Assembly (NCBI GenBank): GCA_018873245.2
Contig: JAEMBT020000003.1
Coordinates: 7,645,843 to 7,709,842 of the forward strand
Direction of reading: 5' to 3'
Length of the DNA: 64,000 nt
Source of the DNA: Archegozetes longisetosus
Lineage: Eukaryota; Arthropoda; Arachnida; Sarcoptiformes; Trhypochthoniidae
A model generated the notes under the pieces. That model was not told the origin of the DNA and did not search any database. It was given only the letters and a program-made list of their open reading frames with translations. Positions 35,623 through 46,278 of this stretch are shown piece after piece. A program made the translations under genes and the position numbers. Each line of letters opens with the position of its first letter. Position 1 is the stretch's first letter.

Positions 35623-36753
35623 GGTTAAGGGGGAGTAAGTCGGCGCGACCCCATAAAAATTGAGAGGGAGCTCAAATCGATAGTACTCGCCGAGACAAAG
35701 CGAAATCTAAAAATTTTGGATCGACGACCACCTGTTCAAGATATACGCCCACTTTTCTATAATTAACTTATCGTTAAATACTGAGTGGGCGGAGCATCAT
35801 AAAAATCGTGTAGTGGGTCCAATTAGTAGTATTCCACGAGACAAATCGAAATATATATATACATATGAGCCACGCCTACCCGTTCAAGAGATACGTTCAT
35901 TTCAAATAGAATTTACACTATGCCTATTAATGGGTGGGTGAGGCATCGTAAAAATCATATGATGGGTCTTGTTGATAGCGTTCTACAAGACGAATAGAAA
36001 TATATATAAGATGTATATATAAAATACACCCACCCGTTCATGAAATACGTCCGTCTGAATCCTAACTAATGTTTAAACCAAAGCTGAGTTTGTAGATTAT
36101 TATAAAAATTGTTATAATTTTTATAAGCAATCTGTGGTGAACCACTCAGAAATTGAGTAGTATTCTCCAACAACCTTATGAAAGACAAACCTGAGTTTTT
36201 CCTTTCAAGAAGATCTAGGAATAGATGGCCTAGTTCACTTGTTCTTTTAAATGTTTGAGAGTTTGTGGAGACTTGACAAATAATTTTGTTTCTCCACAAT
36301 CTCCCGGTTCTATTTTCGTGAACAATGTAGACAGCCTATATATAGAATATACTTCATAAATTTCTAGTTTATTAAAGTTATCCAATCAATGTGATAGCTT
36401 TCAATCTTAAGCTTAGTTTTTAACAATAATTTTTATAATAATCTGCACACTCAGCTTTGGTTTAAACACTAGTTGGAATTCAAACGGACGTATTTCATGA
36501 ACGGGCGGATGTGTCTTGTATATGTTTAAATTTTTCTCGTAGAGTGCTATCATCAAGACCCATCATATGATTTTTACGATGCTCCGCCCACTCAAAATTC
36601 AGCGATAAGTTATTTATAGAAAAGTGGGCGTATCTCTTGAACGGGTGGGCGTCGATTCACAAAATTCAGATTTCGCTTTGTCTCGGCGAGAACTATCGAT
36701 TTGAGCTCCCTCTCGATTTTTATGGGGTCGCGCCGACTTACTCCCCTTTAACC
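35623..36753. mobile_element. foldback element with nested ~150-bp tandem units
   Basis: The ends are long inverted repeats. The left end GGTTAAGGGGGAGTAAGTCG at 35623 matches the reverse complement of the right end (CTCCCCTTTAACC) at about 36753, and complementarity continues through GCGCGACCCCATAAAAAT, GAGGGAGCTCAAATCGATAG and CGCCGAGACAAAGCGAAATC. Within the arms a unit containing CCCGTTCAAGAGATACG, TGGGCGGAGCATCGTAAAAAT and GACGAATAGAAATATAT repeats: three copies on the left (near 35732, 35880, 36034) and two on the right (near 36500, 36640). The inner arms meet at TTTAAACCAAAGCTGAGT (about 36070 and 36455). No transposase is present. Confidence 0.8.
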
Positions 36754-36855
36754 TGTTATTTATGCTATAAAAATACTTTTGAAATCGATTATTACATAAT
36801 CCCGAACTTCCCTCGTTAGATTAAAACGATTGAAAGTAATTCATTGTCTCGAACA

Positions 36856-37134
36856 ATGTCTTCAATTCGAGATAAAAAAAATTTAGCGCAGGGACTCCAT
36901 CGGATCTTCCATCAGAAATTGTGGTCGCGAGTGAATGGTCTCCTCACTCAAGTCAGCCAAACGATAATCATTCTTTCGCCTATTTTTAAGTCAATTATTG
37001 CAATCGGTTACGAATTGCTATCTCTTATCCACAAATCAGTTCTCAATGTCATCGATTTGGGAATTATTGAAAAAGAATTGAAAACTATAGCAGAACTTGT
37101 GGCTAAAGAACAAATCAAATTAATTGATAGATAA
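36856..37134 (+). CDS. orphan helical reading frame, 92 residues
   Basis: An ATG-initiated frame encoding a hydrophobic, helix-prone protein: a basic start (SSIRDKKNLAQGLHR), a middle rich in Ile/Leu (TIIILSPIFKSIIAIGYELL) and a charged end (EKELKTIAELVAKEQIK). A Lys/Arg/Glu-rich continuation in another frame follows the stop to about 37250, possibly a further exon or a frameshift. It starts about 100 bp beyond the foldback element. I recognise no family; it may be a lineage-specific gene or a fragment. Confidence 0.3.
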   Translation: MSSIRDKKNLAQGLHRIFHQKLWSRVNGLLTQVSQTIIILSPIFKSIIAIGYELLSLIHKSVLNVIDLGIIEKELKTIAELVAKEQIKLIDR

Positions 37135-37331
37135 AGACATCTACGTGATTGAGTCTCATTTGAGGAAACTTGTTAGCGAAAGACAAACACGTCTGAATAA
37201 AGTGTTCAACAATTTGTCTCACATACAATCAATATATCTGATGAGATTTTAAATAGTTATATTGTGTAATTATCACTAATAATCAAATGTATTATCTTTT
37301 AATGGAATTATAAATTCTACGACAAATTCTT

Positions 37332-37421
37332 TTATTAGTTTCATTCAGTTTTGTGTCGTTTTTGAATTTGGCTGCAATCTTTAGTGCAGTCGCCGTTCGA
37401 TTCATGTTTTTACGGTTCTTA
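37332..37421 (+). repeat. copy 2 of the SUPT3H-upstream duplicate
   Basis: Inverted relative to 30768-30853, 6.5 kb away. Shared words are GTTTCATTCAGTTT, TTTGGCTGCAAT, GCAGTCGCCGTTC and TTTTTACGGTTCTTA. It sits just upstream of an open frame at 37424-37650, as the first copy sits upstream of SUPT3H. Confidence 0.8.
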
Positions 37422-37423
37422 GT

Positions 37424-37650
37424 CTCTTGCAAATATTACATATAGCTCACAATTTTTTGTGCCCTCTACTGTGCATTTGGTTGAAAATACACCTAATCTC
37501 ATTATAAATTATACTGATTCACGTGTAGAAAATTTAGTAGTTCAATTTGGAGAAGATTCAAGTGATCAATATGATTCAGATCAATCTTTTTATCAGATAT
37601 TATGGCAATATAAAAATGATGTCAACTGTCTAGGTCGCAATTATTGTTAA
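37424..37650 (+). CDS. orphan reading frame after duplicated promoter-like block
   Basis: The frame opens after a TAG at about 37421 and ends with TAA at 37648-37650, about 75 residues, with a coding-like acidic segment (VVQFGEDSSDQYDSDQSFY). There is no ATG near the start, so it would have to be an exon (possible acceptor TATAG at about 37445) or a relic. No family is recognised. Its position directly after a copy of the SUPT3H upstream block is the main reason to note it. Confidence 0.25.
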
Positions 37651-38274
37651 TTTTATTTATTTGTATTTGTACTTAGAACAAGCTGTATATTATATTTAAA
37701 AGTTTGAAGATACTAATGATTTGTACTATAGATGGCATTCATATGTGAGCAGGTATGTTACTGCAGTAATAATTCGACAGAAATACAGTAATATTTGTTT
37801 GTAATTGCCGGTCGGGCACTGACAATTAACACTCACTAATAACGGGTATAATTGGGATCCGATGCGAAAAAATCAAGGGTAGAATTGACTTAGAATTTGT
37901 GTGGATTGGCTTTATTTTGACTTATAAAATACTGAACATTACATAGATTTGAAATTGGCTTGATGTAAAGCTATTTATACACTAATACTAGTATATAAAC
38001 TAAAATATGATTGAAGACTTAATTCTGAAAATACATCAAGTTTTAGGCCCATTGATTCATATGAAATAACAGTATATTATCTAACAAATAGTTATATAAA
38101 AGGCAAACAAAGTTTAACTAAATAATTGCTGTTTTCTTCAAAAATGAATTTCTAATATTACAATTTAATAACATTGCAAAAGTATAGATAAATAAATTGT
38201 TAAACAATTCTAATATAAGATTAAGTGCAATTAAATGCAATTACCTATAGTTAACGAACATAACTAGGGATAAG
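37651..38274. other. intergenic DNA, 3' of UMP-CMP kinase
   Basis: AT-rich DNA carrying the 3' untranslated region of the minus-strand UMP-CMP kinase. Nothing else is recognised. Confidence 0.5.
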
Positions 38275-39085
38275 TTAAAGAAAAAGTTGTTTCACACTAT
38301 TAAAGACTTGGTCGGGTGTAAGTGAAGCATCTACTTTTCTAACTAACCCTAGTTTATCGTAATATTCAATAATAGGCATCGTAGCGTTAATATAAGTGTC
38401 TAATCGCTTATTCATGCTCTCAACGTTGTCATCAGTTCTTCCACTGCCAGCTTCTCCTCGCTTCAGACACCTATCAACACATATCTCTCGCGGACAATCA
38501 AAGAATAAAACAAATTTGAGTTCTGTTTTGTGAGCCATTTGTTTGTTCCAACCCTCTAAGTTGTTTTTATTTCTTGGAAAGCCATCGATGAGAAACTGTC
38601 CGCCACCTATGAGTTCATCACCAGAGCCATTTTGTTTGCGAGAGAACCGTTTCATAGCATTTTCTAGAAGGCTGCAAGTGATTTCAACCGGAACTATGGT
38701 ACCGTTTCTGATATGATTGTCAATGAGTTCACCGTATTGCGATCCGGGAGTGTTTTGTTCGGCTCTTAACAGATCGCCGGCAGACAAGTGAACGAAATTA
38801 AACTCCTATTTAAAGCGAAGCATAGAATGGACGAGATATGTAACATGATACGATGCCATGCGAGTGACAATCACTTATATTAGATAGAATTAAAACGGCA
38901 AATACCTTACAGATTAGGTCGCATTGCGTGCCTTTTCCAGCCCCTGGTCCACCCAATACAAACACTACTTCTGGCTTAACTGATGACATTATTTGTTCAG
39001 TTTTGTTCAAAATCAAGTTAACGAAAAATAGCTTTAGGTGTGAGTTGTATCGATAAAAACGACCAATTCGTGTAATACTAAACAT
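38275..39085 (-). CDS. CMPK1: UMP-CMP kinase
   Basis: Phosphorylates UMP, CMP and dCMP with ATP, supplying pyrimidine diphosphates. Exon 1 ends at 38906 and exon 2 is 38805-38275 (intron 100 bp). Seen: P-loop [26 protein letters not shown] (NMP-binding), [52 protein letters not shown], then lid-region residues with GSGRTDDN. The core protein from the ATG at 38989 is 204 residues, the usual size. An in-frame upstream ATG at 39085 adds 32 mostly basic/hydrophobic residues ([14 protein letters not shown]) that could be a mitochondrial presequence; animal CMPK1 also has a longer isoform of this kind. Both starts are plausible. It is divergent from DARS1 with about 650 bp between them. Confidence 0.93.
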
Positions 39086-39736
39086 AAACCAAAGGGTAGA
39101 TACACTACAAGTGTTTTGTTTTGCTTATCATTATTTAGTTTCTCTGTTTCGTCACTTTTAGTCAGCAATCAACTTAACACTAAAACCGCTTAGTTTATAA
39201 TCATTTGACACTATTTTTTAGCTTTTACTTCAAATGTTTCTGTGTTTCAAAGTTATTTTTATTGAGTTTATTTTGTTTAATAGCAACAAAATCTGTATTC
39301 CGTCAATTTGTTGTTTTATATATTAGTTTTATGAGTAAGCTTTCGCTCAACTCAAAAGAGACTTGGGTTTATTTAGACGCCTTTTAGGGTAAAACAGAGA
39401 TGCCATTTCAACGCAACACTCAATAATCAAATTCAAATCTTTAAATTATTTTCATTGAGAAGACACTTAACGAAACACGCAAATTTAAATACCACCTAAA
39501 GTAGAAACAAGTGTTTCAATCAAATAAGACAGTTGTCTCTATTGTTGTTGAAAATGTATTAAATCGTAAAAGTGATTATTACATTCGAATAATGTGAGGA
39601 AAGAGAGACTCCCTTTTCATAACACGTGTTTCAACATTCAAAGCGTTGTTACATCATTTGATAGCCTTTGAAATAATTTTCATTGGTATTTCGTTTCAAT
39701 ATTGTTGACAACACTTACAGGTCTATTGGTATAAAA
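39086..39736. promoter_or_regulatory. shared upstream region of CMPK1 and DARS1
   Basis: About 650 bp between two divergent housekeeping genes, so it should hold both promoters. It is AT-rich; ACACGTGT (E-box-like) near 39622 is the only motif-like word noticed. An open frame at 39205-39387 looks incidental. Confidence 0.4.
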
Positions 39737-41596
39737 ATGACTCAAGACTTGCAAAACAATAGCAATGAGTGAGTTTTTAACCAATTTTCTTAATAACCCT
39801 TGAATTGAAACTGAAATGATTATGAATTGGTTAACCAAAACTTCATTAATTAAATGTTGAATTTATAAAAACAGTACAACTGATGGCCAAACGGTATCCA
39901 AAAAGGCGCTGAAGAAACAGGCAAAAATGGCAGAAAAGGCCGCGAAGAAGAGCGAGAAAGCAGCCAATCAAAGCGGAGACTCACAAACGAATGCCGAGAC
40001 TGAAGACGTATCTCAGGGAAAGTATGGCAACTTGAAAATGATTCAATCGTCTGATAAACCGGATCGAGCATTAATTGCTGTCAAAAATCTTAACCCGTCG
40101 ATAGCTAATCAAAGAGTTTGGGTTAGAGGAAGACTTCATACGAGTAGAGCTAAAGGGAAGCAATGCTTTTTTGTGTTAAGACAACAACATTATAGCGTTC
40201 AGTGTTTGGTTGCTGTCTCACAAACTGTCAGCAAATCAATGGTTCGATTTGCTGCCGCAATCACTAAAGAATCAGTAATAGATGTCAATGGAGTAGTTAT
40301 GTCAGTGCCATCAAAAATAGAAAGTTGTAGTCAACAAGAAGTTGAGTTACACGTCGAAGAGTTGTTTGTGATCAGCAGTGCTGAACCGCGTCTCCCACTT
40401 CAGATCGAAGATGCCTCTCGTCCTGAAGTCGAAACAGCCACTAATGAATCTACGACTGACGGCGAAGGGCTTAACATACGTGTGAATCAGGACACAAGAC
40501 TCGACAATCGTGTTCTTGATCTTCGGACGCCTACGAGTCAAGCGATATTCAGACTTGAGGCTGGAGTCGTAAAACTATTCCGCGATTCTCTAGAAAGTCG
40601 TGGTTTTGTAGAGATTCATACGCCCAAAATAATACCAGCTGCCAGTGAAGGTGGTGCTAACGTCTTCGAAGTGACTTATTTCAAAGGCAGCGCATATTTG
40701 GCTCAATCTCCACAATTGTATAAACAGATGGCAATCGCTGCCGACTTCGATAGGGTTTACACAATCGGCGCCGTATTCCGTGCTGAAGACTCCAATACAC
40801 ACAGACACTTGTGTGAATTCGTTGGACTTGATTTCGAGATGGCCTTCAACTATCATTATCATGAGGTTCTTGAAGTGATTGGAGCGCTATTTGTCGATAT
40901 ATTCAAAGGACTTCAATCAAAGTTTACTGATGAAATAGCAACTGTTGGTCGTCAATATCCGGCGGAACCGTTCAAGTTTCTCGAACCCTCTTTGCGCTTG
41001 GAATTTCCAGAAGCGGTCGCAATGCTTCGCGAGGTAGGAGTAGAAATGGATGACGAGGACGACTTGACTACTGCCAATGAAAAACTATTGGGAAAACTTG
41101 TAAAAGCAAAATATGATACTGACTTCTTTATATTGGACAAGTTTCCACTTAAAGTCCGACCTTTCTATACAATGCCTGATCCACACAATCAAGTATTTGT
41201 TTCATTTTTTCAATTTTTCAGTTTTATCTTATCATCGATTCTTGTTTCAGAAATATTCAAATTCTTACGATTTGTTTATGAGAGGCGAAGAAATCATGTC
41301 TGGAGCACAACGTGTCCATGATCCAGAATATCTGACGGAAAGAGCAAAACTCCATTCGATCGGTATTAACTTTTCTTAAGATTTTAAATATCAAGACTTA
41401 GGTTCTCATAAAACTTATTGTTTTTATTGAAGATATCGACAAGATTAAGTCATATATCGATTCGTTTCGTTTTGGTGCTCCGCCACACGCCGGAGGAGGT
41501 ATTGGTTTAGAAAGAGTAACAATGTTATTCTTAGGACTCGACAACATAAGAAAGACTTCTCTCTTCCCGCGCGACCCAAAACGTGTGACGCCTTAA
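39737..41596 (+). CDS. DARS1: cytosolic aspartyl-tRNA synthetase
   Basis: Charges tRNA-Asp; in animals it is part of the multi-synthetase complex. Exons 39737-39768, 39875-41192, 41251-41362 and 41433-41596 give 541 residues (human 501). Layout: an N-terminal Lys/Ala-rich helix ([17 protein letters not shown]), an OB-fold anticodon domain ([23 protein letters not shown]), then the class II catalytic core: [36 protein letters not shown], motif 2 [31 protein letters not shown] and motif 3 [20 protein letters not shown], ending [12 protein letters not shown]. The eukaryotic/archaeal-type motifs exclude a mitochondrial bacterial-type enzyme. Polyadenylation signal at 41721. Confidence 0.96.
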
Positions 41597-41720
41597 ACTT
41601 GAGAAAACTTAAACAGTTTGTAACTTTTAATACCAGAAGACTAGTAAAATTTTGAAATTGAATCATTCATATGATTGGTTTCTATTAACTTAACATGTAT
41701 CTCGTGTATTCTTGATTTTG

Positions 41721-41726
41721 AATAAA
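41721..41726 (+). terminator. polyadenylation signal of DARS1
   Basis: AATAAA, 125 bp after the DARS1 stop, followed by TATT/TAAA-rich sequence. Confidence 0.5.
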
Positions 41727-43667
41727 TTATTCGACAGTAAAACAAAGTAATATTAACGTTAAAAATATGGTTTGCATTTATGTTTTTCTTTAAAAATAAC
41801 TCAAATTTTTATGATAGATTAATACTTTGAATTGAATTGAGTGAATTGCTATTTATTTGTATTTCAAAACGAGATAATTAAAGTTTGGATGATTTTTGAT
41901 TATTTGAATAAATCTTGAATACTTTGTTTGGGTTCTGTGATAATACATAATAAGAATTTAATCATACTTTTAAATTCAAAGTGTTTTCACCAGTAGTTAA
42001 ATTGTAAATACAACGACAGACAAAATTTCAAAATCAAATCTTTAAAATACTGAATTTTATAAATTTATGAAGAAATGAATTTAGGCATATTTTAATGAAA
42101 GTGTATTCACAAATACATTAGATCAAGTGATTGAAGGTTGAATCTATTTAATATATAATACTTGCTGTACTATTTCAAATAAATGCATATTGAACTGAGG
42201 CGAGTTTCGAGCTGCTGAGCTTGAAACCTAGATTTTTAAGAATTTATACTTGGCAATTTAGATTAGGTAGATTGTTATCTTGTATTCTTAGCACAAGCTT
42301 TATTTCAATTTTCAGTCATGCATGTAATATCCAAAGTAAGAATATCTTTGGATTGTTCTTCAGTTTATGGATAATATAGGGTTTGGGTATTAGAGAGTAA
42401 TGTGATTACCACAACCATATTTTCTAATGACCAATGCACTAAGCGTACAGTTAAGGACTTTGAAGTTTCCAAGGGTTTCACTGATCATCAGTAAAAAATC
42501 ACTTGAAGCCTCAATTTAGTGAAATAAAAGTTTGATAACTGATTATTAATATTTGAAAATAAAAATCTGCGTAAACTTTAAGTGTAATCTATGATTATTA
42601 ACGAACATCGCATTACTAATAAAGATAACTTTAGTCATGCTGCGATCATTTTAATATTGAACTTTATAGAAAATATGCTTTAAAAAATAAATCAACTGAT
42701 TCATAAACTAAATGGCATCTCACTTCGCAATAGGTCAAAAAGTTTTCATGATAAGTTTGTATAATCAATTAAATAATTGTAGTGAAGTTGACCGAACTTT
42801 CAGTTGCAACTATAAAGTAGTCAAATATTTTCTCTAAAGAGTTAGCTTCCTTAGTATTGAACTCATGAGAATTAAAAATAAATGTTCTTTTCAAACTTGG
42901 TGTGTTTTATCTATCATTGACTCAGTTTGAAACTGAGTCATTTATTTAACAAGTTTAGCCTAAAAAGTTAGCTTCTTATCCCTTAGGGAATTTCAAAGTC
43001 TTTAACTGTACCATTGCCCTTACCTAGCCTAACCTAACTAAGAGCACTACTGTTAGCATTATTATAGCTAAATTTAGTTGGGTTAAGTAAGGGTAATGGC
43101 GCGCGTAGTGCATTAATCATGAGAGAACATTGTTGCGGTGACCATGTTACTCCCTAATACCCTACATAAACCATAAACTGAAGTACAGTTTAACTTTGGG
43201 TTTGACTACCTTTTCCTTATGTTTGACAAATGTTCAGTAGTTTTGTGGTAAATTATAAGTTTTTCGAGTAAAAGCTTTATTCTCCAAGTAAAACTATTCA
43301 TAGTATAGTATACTAAAATTTAGTATAATTTTGGCAACACCACTCAATTTTCGTTCATCTCTTAAAGAGAGATTTCAAATAATTGATCTCCTCTTAGTTA
43401 TCTGGTTCTTGTAACCATAATTGCATGTATTAATGCTTTTACTTTGTTTAAGGATTATAGAGATATATAGCTATCTTAAACACATTTTGATAGAGACAAC
43501 ACTTGAATGATATGAGAAGTTCATATCAGTACTTTCTAGAACAGGAATTAGAGAACAATTAACTCGTCTACATTAGCAAATGCTTAAGAATAAGATACTA
43601 CAAAGATAAAGAAAAATATAAAAACTTATTTTCCTCTTTTATCTTCAATAAATGTCAGTTGGCGAAT
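41727..43667. other. intergenic DNA with a foldback element
   Basis: No supported gene. Contains the 42358-43183 foldback element. The last 200 bp should include the promoter of the LRR gene; no element is clear. Confidence 0.5.
42358..43183. mobile_element. foldback/MITE-like element, 826 bp
   Basis: The left end CTTCAGTTTATGGATAATAT, then GGGTATTAGAGAGTAATGTG, CACAACCATA, TGCACTAAGCG, matches the reverse complement of the right end read from 43183 (CTTCAGTTTATGG, GGGTATTAGGGAGTAACATG, GCAACAATG, TGCACTACGCG). Arms are about 100 bp. A second, inner inverted pair (CCATTGCCCTTACCTAGCC at 43012 against GGGTTAAGTAAGGGTAATGG at 43080) makes the right arm itself a small hairpin. No ORF. A target duplication was not identified. 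Confidence 0.7.
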
Positions 43668-44746
43668 ATGGAGAGCCAAATGTTTTTGCTGAAACTAATT
43701 TTAACCTCATATATATTGATCTGTAAGCCTCAAATAGTGTTTTGTTTACCCGGAAAGGGTTGTAACGTATCTCTGGAAGGCGAATGTCAATGCAAAGAAT
43801 ATGTGGACGATTCAATCTCTGGAATAAAAGTAGAATGCGCTCAAACAACTGCTACTAAATTGTCTCGTGACATCGAATTATTAAAAATTTCTGGTAAAAC
43901 CATTCTTGGATTACAAGTACGGAACTCTAACTTGAGAGACTTACACAATCTTCCGAGTGGTTTATATAATGTCCATGAATTGATTCTCGACGAAACGGGC
44001 ATTGATTTAGAGACTGTTAGGGAGAGTAACGAATTACTCAAATTATTGAAAGTATTTCGAGTATATCGCGAAAACTATACAGAGGTTTGAACTTCGAAAT
44101 TGTCTTTCGAACTAATACTCTCATTCGATTACAAGTTTGTTTACTAACAAAATCTAATAAACTTTCAGATACCCGAAGATTTTTTTCTCGGAATGGATGA
44201 GCTCAAAAATCTAGCACTTAATGATATTGGAATTGCCTATATAAGTAAAGACGCGTTCAGTAATTTGGAAGATTCTCTCAAACATCTAGAATTAAGAGAA
44301 AATAAATTGAGGAGTTTTCCGATAGCAATACAAGCTTTGTCACACCTCGAAAGTTTAGACTTATATGGAAATGAAATAAAAACAGTTCCCGATGATCTCA
44401 CTTCTTATTTGCAGTCAAGTTTAAAAAGACTTAAAAAACTAACTATGAATTGTATGTAGTTCTATCTGTTTGTGATTATATTGCGAAAATATGAACTAAC
44501 CTTGATTATATAACAGATATTAATTGCACGTGCGATTTTGGCAAAACTAATTTCGCGACTTGGATTCGTTCACATGCTATCAAAGGAGTCACGTGCAAAA
44601 CACCTAATTATCTCTTTGGAAGAGATATTTCTACCACTCCAATAGAAGAATTCTGTCAATCCACTTCCAATAAAAGCACTTCTATCAACTCAACTTTAAT
44701 CTTGATATTTATCTGTCATTTATTTTACATTTTACAAAATCATTAA
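43668..44746 (+). CDS. secreted or GPI-anchored leucine-rich repeat protein
   Basis: Exons 43668-44084, 44169-44451 and 44517-44746 give 309 residues. Seen: a signal peptide (MFLLKLILTSYILI), a Cys-rich N-cap (CNVSLEGECQCKEY with a later Cys), several leucine-rich repeats (LKNLALNDIGIAYI, LKHLELRENKLRSF, LESLDLYGNEIKTV), a Cys-rich C-cap (NCTCDFGKTNFATWI, VTCKTP, EEFC) and a hydrophobic C-terminal end (LILIFICHFLYIL) preceded by small/polar residues, which fits a GPI-anchor signal. It resembles small cell-surface LRR proteins of arthropods. The exact orthologue is not recognised and no receptor domain is present. The start is the ATG at 43668; an overlapping ATG at 43652 is in another frame. 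Confidence 0.75.
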
Positions 44747-44828
44747 CTGGAATGTAGTTTTCAAAACTTTGTTTACTATTCTGTATGAAAGTATTTTGAT
44801 TAGTAGAAAAAGATAATCAGAACGTGAT

Positions 44829-46278
44829 TTACAAGTTTAATGCTGGTAATAATTTTCCTGTACAATTACCAAATCCAATTTTATAACCTTCTGCCTGACA
44901 AAAACCTGTCAAAATGACTTCATCGCCGTCTTTCAAGTAAGTACGAGTTGAGTCGTCTTTTAGAGTTATTGGTTTAGTTCCCTTCCACGATAGCTCCAGT
45001 AGCGATCCATAAGATCCACTATTAGGTCCACTTATTGTTCCCGTCGCTAGTAAGTCACCAGGTCTTAACTAAAATTTCATAAATTCATCTGTTTATTAAG
45101 TTTAATCATTTGTTTAGTAGGAGTTTATACATTGCATCCAGTGATTGAATGATGAGCCAATTGTTGTTTGATTGTCCAATATAGATATGAGAAATTTGAC
45201 TCACAAACAGTTGTCGGTTCATTACATCCTTCTGGCCTTATCGAAACACTTAAAGATATATCGAAATTGTATGGGTCGCTATGATTGAGGTATTCAAACG
45301 GCTTTGGATCCTGTGGAGTGTTCGCAACTTTGAAAGGCTCTAATGCTTCCATAGTCACAATCCACGGACTAATCGATGTTCCCAAATTTTTAGCTAAGAA
45401 TGGTCCCAAAGGCACGTATTCCCATTTCTGTATATCTCTTCAAGTTGAATCAATCGTATAATGATCAGTGATTCATTACAATAAGGTGAAAATAAATAAT
45501 AAATACCTCGCACTCCAGTCGTTCATCAAAACCATTCCGAAAATACGATTATGTGCTTCACTGATAGGAATAGGTTCTCCGAGTTCATTTGAAGGGCCAC
45601 CAATAAAGTAAGCCATTTCTAGCTCAAAATCCATTGCTTTACAGGCACCAAATTTCGGTGGCTGTGACTCATCTGGTCTAGTTTGGCCGTTAGGGCGACG
45701 AATAGGAGTGCCAGAGATGACAACAGAAGAGGCACGTCCATGATATCCGACGGGCAAATATTTCCAATTAGGCATAAGTGCATTTTCTTTGCTCCTAAAC
45801 ATAGTGCCAACATTAGTGGCATGTTCTAATGAAGAGTAGAAGTCTGTGTAGTCTCCTATTTGTGCCGGCAAATGCATTTCTGCTTCTGATTGACTCACAA
45901 ATGCACTCTTTCTTAATTCCTTGTTATCTCGCAATACAGCCGTGTCCTTATTTAAAATATACTTTAATGTTGATCTAGTTTCATGCCATGCATTCGGTCC
46001 TAATTCCATGAATTGATTTAAGTTGGTTTGGTTGAAAACTTGTGGTGCATTTGTTCTCATAATTGGTCCATCAAATAAATCTGATACTTTCCCTAAATCT
46101 AAAATATAACTTCCAATCGCGACTCCAGGTCTGGGTCTAGGCTACAGATTAGGTTTACTTTTAAAATTTGAAATTATTCAGTTTGATTTGAGCTCACGTT
46201 TGATTTTGTAGAGAAGACTCCAAACGGCAAGTTCTCTATCGGGAAATGGTTTTCGGGACTCACTTCAATAAAAGACAT
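44829..46278 (-). CDS. FAH: fumarylacetoacetase
   Basis: Last step of tyrosine breakdown: fumarylacetoacetate to fumarate and acetoacetate, in the cytosol. Exons 46278-46198, 46141-45507, 45437-45131 and 45068-44829 give 420 residues (human 419). Seen: [20 protein letters not shown], the catalytic DYTDFYSS and [20 protein letters not shown], the metal ligands in [10 protein letters not shown] and [18 protein letters not shown], the Lys in [36 protein letters not shown] and [14 protein letters not shown]. All key residues of the family are present. It ends only 82 bp from the stop codon of the convergent LRR gene, so the 3' UTRs probably overlap. Confidence 0.97.
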
